Shown in pieces: positions 57,882-64,000 of a DNA stretch of 64,000 nt; within the stretch, counting starts at the first letter, position 1; each line of letters begins with the position of its first letter. The stretch is from NCBI GenBank assembly GCA_000149225.2, contig CM000692.1, positions 62,001 through 126,000 of the forward strand, given 5' to 3'. A program made the translations under genes and the position numbers. Origin of the DNA: Lachancea kluyveri NRRL Y-12651. Taxonomy: Eukaryota; Ascomycota; Saccharomycetes; Saccharomycetales; Saccharomycetaceae. The notes under the pieces were generated by a model, which saw nothing but the letters and a program-made list of their open reading frames with translations, did no database searches and was not told the origin of the DNA.

Positions 57882-58218
57882 TCAAGCGTACACCCCGAAG
57901 GAGTTGGTTAAGAAAACGGTAGCTATGCCAAAAAATAGACTACCGAGCAAACTTAGAAAGGTAAACTTGAAAAAATTGGCTATGAAGTGACTCTTCTTAC
58001 CAGAAATGGTACCTAATGCAGTGAAGATGAAAATAAGTGAAATAATCAGGGCTATAGTGGCATACCTTGGTTGAGTTTCTAATGGGATAAAAGATTCAAA
58101 TTCGGGTAGAGTTTTGAATTGTTTCTGTAGGGAATAAGGGGAACAATGCGTTAGTAAAAAGAAATGAAGTTCGGCATTGCAATTACTCCTGACATACATA
58201 TAATTCTTCGTAAGACAT
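57882..58218 (-). CDS. OST5: Ost5, oligosaccharyltransferase subunit, spliced
   Basis: Two exons, 58218-58198 and 58124-57882, encode 87 residues (yeast 86). Exon 1 gives MSYEELY, matching MTYEQLY of yeast Ost5; exon 2 starts KQFKTLPEFESFIPLETQP and ends TNSFGVYA, against SNSFGVYV. Ost5 is a small two-span subunit of the N-glycosylation complex; membrane segments lie at about 27-47 and 60-80. The 7-codon first exon and intron are shared with S. cerevisiae. It diverges from MTC3. Confidence 0.95.
58125..58197 (-). other. 73-nt intron in OST5
   Basis: On the minus strand the donor is GTATGT from 58197, the branch site a perfect TACTAAC at 58156-58150, and the acceptor TACAG ends at 58125. Confidence 0.92.
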
Positions 58219-58285
58219 CTTTTTGTTTTGCGATTTTGTCTATCTACCGGTGTACTTTGTTCAAACGTGTCCCTCTTTCCCATTT

Positions 58286-58286
<1 letters not shown>

Positions 58287-58322
<36 letters not shown>
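58287..58322 (+). repeat. 36-nt uninterrupted poly(T) tract
   Basis: A run of 36 T lies in the 220-bp OST5/MTC3 divergent promoter, 69 bp from the OST5 ATG and 117 bp from MTC3. Long poly(dA:dT) excludes nucleosomes in yeast promoters. Length may be inexact, since such runs are sequencing-error prone. Confidence 0.9.
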
Positions 58323-58438
58323 CCCGTAAACTTTTTATGGCTCTTTAGAGCGGATGGACGAGTGTATAGTAGATGTCTTTTGATAAAATATCCAACTAAA
58401 AGAAAATAAAAAATAAGAATAGCAAACGTATTGGCAAC

Positions 58439-58882
58439 ATGGTTACAGTACTTAGAGGCCAACTAATACCTAACTTGAGAAGACTGGGTTTATCCTTTGC
58501 TCCTAAGCGATTAATTAGTACCAGTCACCAATACATACCTCCAGATATCTCAAAATTAAACATTGAAACCTGGTCATCTATGGATAAAGATTTGAAGGAG
58601 GAAGTGATCGAGTACATAAATTGGAGAATGGAAGAGAATTGGAAAGATTTAACGCCTAAAGAAGCTCAAGCAGCCTACTTTTTATCATTTGGAGAGTGGG
58701 GCCCTAGAGCCAAGAATGGAAACAAAGACAGTACGCAACAGCTTAGTGTTCCGGAGGGCTTGGTGAAAGGCATGTTCACCTCGATACTTTTTACAGCCTT
58801 TGGAGTAGCAATGGTTAACTATAAAAAGGACAAGGATATTGTCAAACAGATAGACGAATTAAAAAGCAAATGTAGCATGTAA
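58439..58882 (+). CDS. MTC3: Mtc3-like mitochondrial protein, cytochrome oxidase subunit IV-like
   Basis: A 147-residue protein at the YGL226W position (Mtc3 is 123 residues). The first ~25 residues are basic and hydroxylated (LRRLGLSFAPKRLISTS), a likely mitochondrial presequence. The middle, DLTPKEAQAAYFLSFGEWGPRA, matches the Cox5/COX IV core LTEPEKQAVWYISYGEWGPRR; one membrane segment follows at about 113-130. Mtc3 function is unknown. The similarity suggests descent from the COX IV family, but Cox5 has a longer C terminus, so I do not call it Cox5. Confidence 0.78.
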   Translation: MVTVLRGQLIPNLRRLGLSFAPKRLISTSHQYIPPDISKLNIETWSSMDKDLKEEVIEYINWRMEENWKDLTPKEAQAAYFLSFGEWGPRAKNGNKDSTQQLSVPEGLVKGMFTSILFTAFGVAMVNYKKDKDIVKQIDELKSKCSM

Positions 58883-58930
58883 ATAGTAGTATTGTTTAAT
58901 GGAAAACGTCTAAGTTACGGTATAAAGTTA

Positions 58931-59485
58931 TTACAAGTCCCTGACATAGTGAGTTGGGCAGGCGTAGCCTTCTGGGTTTCTATTCAAGTACAACTGATGG
59001 TATTCTTCGGCATCGTAGAAGTTTTGGCAGGGCTCAACATCTGTGACTATTTTGTTGTTCCATTTTGGTTGCCATTGCCTCTTTAGTTCGATACATTCAT
59101 CGAAGTCCTCTTTGGAGTGGGTAAATAAGCCACTGCGGTACTGTGTACCACGATCAGGGCCCTGTTCGTTGAGTGTAGTTGGGTCGTGGATACGGAAGAA
59201 GAAGTCAACCAATTCCTTTAAACTAATGTTTTTTGGGTCATAAGAAACCTGCAAAACCTCGGCAAAGTCGGTGTCACCTTTGCAAACACGCTTATAAGAA
59301 ACAGAATCTGTGCTGTCCTTGGCACTTTCTGAACCATTGGTATACCCGACTTTATAATCAATTATTCTAGAGCCAAAGTGCTTGCGGTAGATATGTTCTG
59401 TGCCCCAGAAGCAGCCAGCAGCAACTGTGATTAGTTTGTCAGTTTGTGGGTTAAACTTGATGGTTTTGGAAATTGGAGTAACCAT
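58931..59485 (-). CDS. MXR1: Peptide methionine-S-sulfoxide reductase (MsrA)
   Basis: A 184-residue MsrA, the same length as yeast Mxr1. It reduces methionine-S-sulfoxide in oxidised proteins. The catalytic cysteine is C25 in GCFWGTE; DRGTQYRSG and the C-terminal EYHQLYL are present. It converges on MTC3 with 48 bp between stops and is YER042W in S. cerevisiae. Confidence 0.97.
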   Translation of the reverse strand: MVTPISKTIKFNPQTDKLITVAAGCFWGTEHIYRKHFGSRIIDYKVGYTNGSESAKDSTDSVSYKRVCKGDTDFAEVLQVSYDPKNISLKELVDFFFRIHDPTTLNEQGPDRGTQYRSGLFTHSKEDFDECIELKRQWQPKWNNKIVTDVEPCQNFYDAEEYHQLYLNRNPEGYACPTHYVRDL

Positions 59486-59663
59486 TTTTGGTCTAGGTTT
59501 ATCTGTTGTTTATTTACAGCAAAAAACACTTGTTATTACATCCAGGAAATCATTTTTTTTAACGAAATACTTGGCAATGCCTTTCGCAAAATATGGTATT
59601 TTCCTGCATAAAAATGTGGCTTCTCAAAACGGCTCTGTTTGTCACCTCGTATATTATCACTCT

Positions 59664-61841
59664 CTACGTGAATACGGTATTGGCAGCGTCACTGCTTCTA
59701 TCATTATCATTTAAAGTCACCGTATCTTTCTCTATGCTCTGAACCGTCAAATCGATCTCTCTTGATGTGTCTGAAATCAGTATTATGGCGTCAGCCGAAT
59801 TTTCTGCATTCCTTGGTTCCTCGCAGGTCAAGTCGATTTCGAATTCCAACCTACGACGCACACTTTGAAATTCTTGTATATCGTCCAGTCTCTGTTTCTT
59901 TGGCGTACGGTTTTCGTGTTCATTTTCCGTACTATTGTCGTCAGTGTCTGGCAACAGTACGAGTTTCCGCTTTTTCAAGTGATTCCTACACTCCTGGTCG
60001 TAGGTCTCTTTGTCGATGATCATCAAAGAGCTGTTGTTTTCATCGGTATCGGATCTTTGGTTTCCATCACTATCCGAATCTTCGTTAACGAATAAAGTCC
60101 TTTGCTCAGCATTCTTTGCGACATGGCATTTTTCCAGGGGCGAGGCGAATTTCTTTAGGAAATCATCCAAGTTGTTTTTTTGGCCATGACTGGTTTGCTT
60201 TGATGACCTTTTCTTCGCAAATGGGCTGTTTGGCTCTTGTTTTTTCCTTTCGTAGAACTCTTCTATCAATGCATGTGACTCGGGAACCAATTCACTTGGT
60301 ATCCACATATAATATTTGTATGCTGCATTATCTAGTTGTCTCCTGGTGGGGCTCCTGCTTTTCTTTCTTAGGGTGGGTGCCTCGGGGGAGCTGGGAACGC
60401 TTGACGGGAGATTGACGCTGGGCTCCTCAACGTCCTGCAGAAAAGAGTTATACCGGATTTTCCAAAGAGGGATCTGAAACTTTTCATCACACACGTGCTT
60501 TGAACTTTGCTCCGTAACTCTCATTTTTTGATTCAATACGCCTTTCTTTTCATGACCGTATAACAGTTTCTTCAAAAGTAAGGATTGGTGCATTGTCTCA
60601 TGGAACCATTTTTCAAAGTTTAAAATTCTAGAGAATTTATGTTTTCGTAAAACTGCTTGTAATTTCCGGAAATTGGTTCCGCCGAGGTGGAGATCCCCAC
60701 TGATGTTCACATGTTCGCAACTGAAAACAGTATCGTCAATATCCGGTTTCATGAAAGGATGGAAATAATGCATCACTACAATATCAGAAGGCCAGCCTTC
60801 AAACTTCCCATGCCTAAACATAGTCTTGTATTCTTTCCCGAACAAACTAACCGTGTTGTTTTGGCAGTACGAAAACAACCTATTCTGAAAGGCTTTGTAC
60901 ATTACCATGCGCTCGTTCGGAAGTTTATGAGTGGTGTGGAAGATCTCACGAAACTCATGTGTAAAGTTGGGTTCACGTAATAGGGCAATGTTAGAAGCCT
61001 TATTCACACCCAAGTCCTTAATGCCCTGGCTATAGTCAGCACCCAACAACACACCAAACAAAAGTAGGGACCATTGATTGTAACCAGTAACCTTGCGAAT
61101 TTCATCCATGTCGACAACGGTAACAAAGCTTTCCTTTAGTTCTCTTCTCTTGTCTGGACTTCTGGTAGTACTCGGTGCATCTTCCCAGAGCTTTGAGTAG
61201 TTCTTTAAAACTTTGGTTGCGCCGAACATGAACACGTCAGAATCGTTACTCATCACGTAATCTACATATCCGTGGTGCTGTAACCAAGCACACTGAGCTT
61301 CACCTTCTGCACAGGCTTCCAAGTAGGAAATGTTCCAGGCTTTTAGTATAGCTGTGACTATTTTTATTGGTTCTGAAATCATCGTAAAACCTGGAGAAAA
61401 GTCTCTGGTACATCTCCCATATTGCTTATGGGAGCTCAAATGCTCTTGGAATTTTTCAGCATAATCCACGGGTTCGTACTCCTCTGTGGATATCATTTTT
61501 TTCTTCTTATTTTGGTTTTTGAACTCTGGTTTCAAGGGACCATCAAATACGAGGATGAAAGTGACATCTAGAGATAGAAGTTCTTTCAGTCTGGACATAA
61601 AATTCACTGTAGCTTTGTTTATGTCACTTTGTATACTCCAATTGAAGTCATTGCGAGCCCTTTGACCGTCTGGCAAATCTTTGGCAATAAGTCCACATTC
61701 GAAAAGCCATCCATAGGCATCAATGGCAACTCTAATTGCTCTGCCATGCTGAAAACGAAACTGGGAAACCAGCTGTCTGAACGGAATGCGGGAATCCTTG
61801 TGATAAGGCCGCAATAAGTCCCATACATGAGGAACACCCAT
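59664..61841 (-). CDS. YEN1: Yen1, Holliday-junction resolvase
   Basis: A 725-residue XPG/Rad2-family nuclease (yeast 759; human GEN1). The ATG at 61841 gives MGVPHVWDLLRPY, the conserved family opening; an in-frame upstream stretch is not homologous. The N-terminal nuclease part has IDAYGWLFECG with the catalytic Asp; the internal part has EACAEGEAQCAWL and SNDSDVFMFGA, then a helix-hairpin-helix near LGADYSQGIKDLGVNKA. The C-terminal ~200 residues are Ser- and acid-rich with basic patches and proline-directed sites (SPDK, SPTR, SPFAK), suiting known Cdk control of nuclear entry and activity. The MGVPHVW start is essential for this family's fold. Confidence 0.95.
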   Translation of the reverse strand: MGVPHVWDLLRPYHKDSRIPFRQLVSQFRFQHGRAIRVAIDAYGWLFECGLIAKDLPDGQRARNDFNWSIQSDINKATVNFMSRLKELLSLDVTFILVFDGPLKPEFKNQNKKKKMISTEEYEPVDYAEKFQEHLSSHKQYGRCTRDFSPGFTMISEPIKIVTAILKAWNISYLEACAEGEAQCAWLQHHGYVDYVMSNDSDVFMFGATKVLKNYSKLWEDAPSTTRSPDKRRELKESFVTVVDMDEIRKVTGYNQWSLLLFGVLLGADYSQGIKDLGVNKASNIALLREPNFTHEFREIFHTTHKLPNERMVMYKAFQNRLFSYCQNNTVSLFGKEYKTMFRHGKFEGWPSDIVVMHYFHPFMKPDIDDTVFSCEHVNISGDLHLGGTNFRKLQAVLRKHKFSRILNFEKWFHETMHQSLLLKKLLYGHEKKGVLNQKMRVTEQSSKHVCDEKFQIPLWKIRYNSFLQDVEEPSVNLPSSVPSSPEAPTLRKKSRSPTRRQLDNAAYKYYMWIPSELVPESHALIEEFYERKKQEPNSPFAKKRSSKQTSHGQKNNLDDFLKKFASPLEKCHVAKNAEQRTLFVNEDSDSDGNQRSDTDENNSSLMIIDKETYDQECRNHLKKRKLVLLPDTDDNSTENEHENRTPKKQRLDDIQEFQSVRRRLEFEIDLTCEEPRNAENSADAIILISDTSREIDLTVQSIEKDTVTLNDNDRSSDAANTVFT

Positions 61842-62250
61842 TGTAATTGAGAGTATCACACCTTTCGCCTTGTAAAACCAGAATGGATTCTTTACATGAT
61901 GTTTTGTAAACAATCTAGGGCGGGACGCTGATAAGTGACATGTCCGAGGGTCTCTTCCGAGGGTCTTTAAAGGCATAGGGTATAAGGGAAAGTTCAATAT
62001 GATTAAATAAATCAACTCCAAAAACATATAACTATACAATACACTAAGGAAAGAATACAAAAGGAAGAACAGAAGGGGAGAAGGGCGGGAGGACGTAAAA
62101 TGCAACGGCACAAGATTTCGAAGTAATTGCAGTAGTCAAAATGATATATCTTAACTGTCCAACGTATAAAATATATTAAATCCAACACGAAAAATAGAGA
62201 AAATGAGACCCAGAAACAAATAAAAAGTGCATAAATATGTTTTGAAACTA
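61842..62250. other. YEN1-GLN3 intergenic region
   Basis: A 409-bp spacer between two minus-strand genes, holding the YEN1 promoter and GLN3 3' flank. TCCGAGGGTCT occurs twice, at 61943-61953 and 61956-61966, about 105-125 bp before the YEN1 ATG. Confidence 0.5.
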
Positions 62251-62848
62251 TCACATTCCAAACTTTAACCATTCTAAATCATCCATAACATTCCCATTGT
62301 CTTGTTTCCCGTTTGAATTTGTTGGCGTGGTAGTATCGGTTGTTGATTGGTTCAACGAGGTAGTTCTTCTGCCACTTGAACTTAATTCACCGTAAAACGT
62401 GGTATTACCGTTTCCGTGGGTGCTCAGACCCCTTTGCTGTTGTATCGAATCGATATAGCTACTCCGCGGAGAAGCTGTCACAGAAGTCCTCTTTAAAGAT
62501 GAAGGTTGTGGTGTAGCAACATTTGCAGGCGGAAAACTGGTTGGTGTTTGGGACCGTGATGTCGGCTGTGATGTGATCAGCTGGTTGTTTGAGGCGGTAG
62601 AAGAATTTACAGAAGATTGTAATTGCTGAGATAGCAACGAGGTATGTGATTTTCTTGATGGTGGACGCGACTGAAGAGGTTGCTGCTGCTGTTGTTGTTG
62701 ATCTTGAGAAGAAGGGAAAAAGTCGAAGGGAGAGCGTGGTGAACGGGCAGTTTTTGGGGAACGAGTATTATTCGTGGAGTTCCAGCTGCTTGGTGCAGAG
62801 ATAGTCGATGAGCTACTACCAACAGGCTGCTGCTGCTGCTGCTGTTGC

Positions 62849-62887
<39 letters not shown>

Positions 62888-64000
62888 GTTTGTTGCTGCT
62901 GCATTTGATGATGGAGTTGTAACGAAGCTGCCATGAAGGAGGATGACGATGATATCAGCGTCCGTGATGATTTTCTACGAGGAATGGTGATTCCTGAACG
63001 ACCGGTAGAAGATGATAGTGGAGCAGATCCAGCTGGTAACGGGCTTGTAGCAGCAAATGAACCAGATGTAAGCCGTGGTGAGTTTGAATAGCGGGGGCTA
63101 GAGGCAGCACTGTTTCCAGCGCTGTTGGGACCGTTAACTGCAAAGTTGAAGTTGTTTGTAGAAGTTCCACTAGGCGATGGTTTTGGTAGAATCGGGACCA
63201 TGGGGCGTGAAGAAGAAGACTTGTTGCTTGAATTGGAGGCGGAACTCGAGGCACTACTTCTTCTGGACTTGCGGGCATTGCCACCGTTTACGTTGGTCGA
63301 CATGCGTTTGTTATGGTTCATCAACAAGTTGGAATTCAGGTTTGTTGAAGACCCATTGGTAGGAGTTGACGGTAGGCACATCTCCTGCATGGAAGGTGCG
63401 GGTGTCGTGCTCTTTTTCCTGTTTTTCAGTTTAGCGTGAAGTGGAGTTGTATTCACTACTATGTTTGATGCTTGTCTAGTAGATACAGCTGCCGCAGGGT
63501 TGTTGTGAGTGATGTTATTATTATAATTATTGTCATGATTACTGTCATGATTGCTGTTGCTATTGCTGTTGCTGTTGTTGTTGTTGTTTTTTCCATTGAT
63601 ACCACCCTCCTCCACCCGGCCCTTTTTGGTTCTCTTTTTGGTATTTCTCTTTTTTATGACATCGCTCTTTAGGGACAACGGCCTCATGGTGCCGTGTAAC
63701 TTTTGAAATAAGCCGCACGCATTACATAATGTGTTGCCTTGAGGGTCTCTTCTCCACAATGGGGTTTTGAACGTTTTACAGTTGAAGCATTGGACCTGAG
63801 GCTTCTTCGGCATATCGACTGAATTTGGGTTTTTCGGGATCGAAGACGATATCATGCTACTAGCGTTTCCACTCTGTCCACCTTGGATACTACCTTTCCT
63901 ATACGAGCTCAGTGACGTGCTAGAAATTGGCCTTGCCAAAGAGTTTTTTCTTACCGAGTTTGTAGTCGTTGAAGAGCTCAGTGACATACCACCATCCTCG
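62251..64000 (-). CDS. GLN3: Gln3, GATA transcription factor (partial, N terminus beyond the window)
   Basis: The C-terminal 580 or so residues of Gln3, a GATA activator of nitrogen-catabolite genes controlled by Ure2 and TOR (730 residues in yeast). The frame stays open to base 64000, so the ATG at 63987 is probably internal. One zinc finger, CFNC-X17-CNAC, lies at about 63715-63789, followed by a basic tail. The rest is low complexity: Asn, Ser and Pro runs, and a polyglutamine tract of 20 Gln, Thr and 4 Gln at 62827-62901. The C terminus [10 protein letters not shown] matches the conserved end of Gln3. Confidence 0.93.
62827..62901 (-). repeat. Polyglutamine-coding CAA/CAG repeat in GLN3
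   Basis: The tract encodes 4 Gln, Thr and 20 Gln. Most codons are CAA with CAG at both ends. A shorter CAA/CAG run lies near 62682-62701. Such tracts vary in length between strains. Confidence 0.9.

Noticed and set aside
58284-58322. Lys-rich peptide from the poly(T) tract
   Set aside because: The frame is produced by the homopolymer and is not a protein.
61842-62111. In-frame 90-residue hydrophobic extension upstream of YEN1
   Set aside because: MGVPHVW is the conserved XPG-family start; the extension is non-homologous promoter sequence.

Overview
The window is a stretch of nuclear chromosome from a budding yeast of the family Saccharomycetaceae. Evidence: short intergenic spaces, almost intronless genes, introns with GTATGT/GTACGT donors and TACTAAC branch sites, a yeast-type tRNA-Asp, and about thirty proteins that align along their whole length with Saccharomyces cerevisiae proteins. 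It is not S. cerevisiae. Genes that lie on three different S. cerevisiae arms (YGL246C-YGL226W, YFR040W-YFR048W and YER040W-YER043C) are interleaved here in one continuous single-copy series. That is the order expected for a lineage that did not undergo the whole-genome duplication. A Zygosaccharomyces/Torulaspora-type yeast fits best, but the species cannot be fixed from the sequence alone.

Layout. 1-1290: no gene seen. 1291-6886: RAI1, GUS1 and RMD8. 6887-10842: a long intergenic region with Aft-type iron sites, then an ARN-family siderophore-iron transporter inserted between RMD8 and RTF1. 10843-17879: RTF1, TAD1, a YGL242C-like ankyrin protein and KAP114. 18022-19544: an intron-containing gene that I do not recognise. 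20378-29591: BNA6, DOC1, CSE1, HAP2, CNN1 and MTO1. 30596-35923: ADE5,7, MRX20 (spliced) and DUG1. 35966-38580: a SUC2-type invertase without an obvious secretion signal, then tRNA-Asp(GUC). 38915-47231: SEC15, TAN1 (spliced), EMC4, a YGL230C-position membrane protein, IRC6, KEG1 and ERJ5. 47422-57826: a SAP4/SAP155 gene, a SHE10/OSW7 gene, SAH1 and VID30. 57882-64000: OST5 (spliced), MTC3, MXR1, YEN1 and the C-terminal part of GLN3, which runs off the right edge.

Most genes are unrelated housekeeping functions held together by conserved order: tRNA charging and modification (GUS1, TAD1, TAN1, MTO1), nuclear transport (KAP114, CSE1), secretion and ER (SEC15, EMC4, KEG1, ERJ5, OST5), metabolism (ADE5,7, BNA6, SAH1, DUG1), transcription (RTF1, HAP2, GLN3) and chromosome or cell-cycle work (DOC1, CNN1, YEN1). 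The departures from the ancestral order are the siderophore transporter, the invertase and the unrecognised 489-residue protein. These three, the splice structures, and several promoter elements are the places most worth a second look. I saw no mobile element, CRISPR array, rRNA or viral fossil. I found no evidence of a wholly new system.
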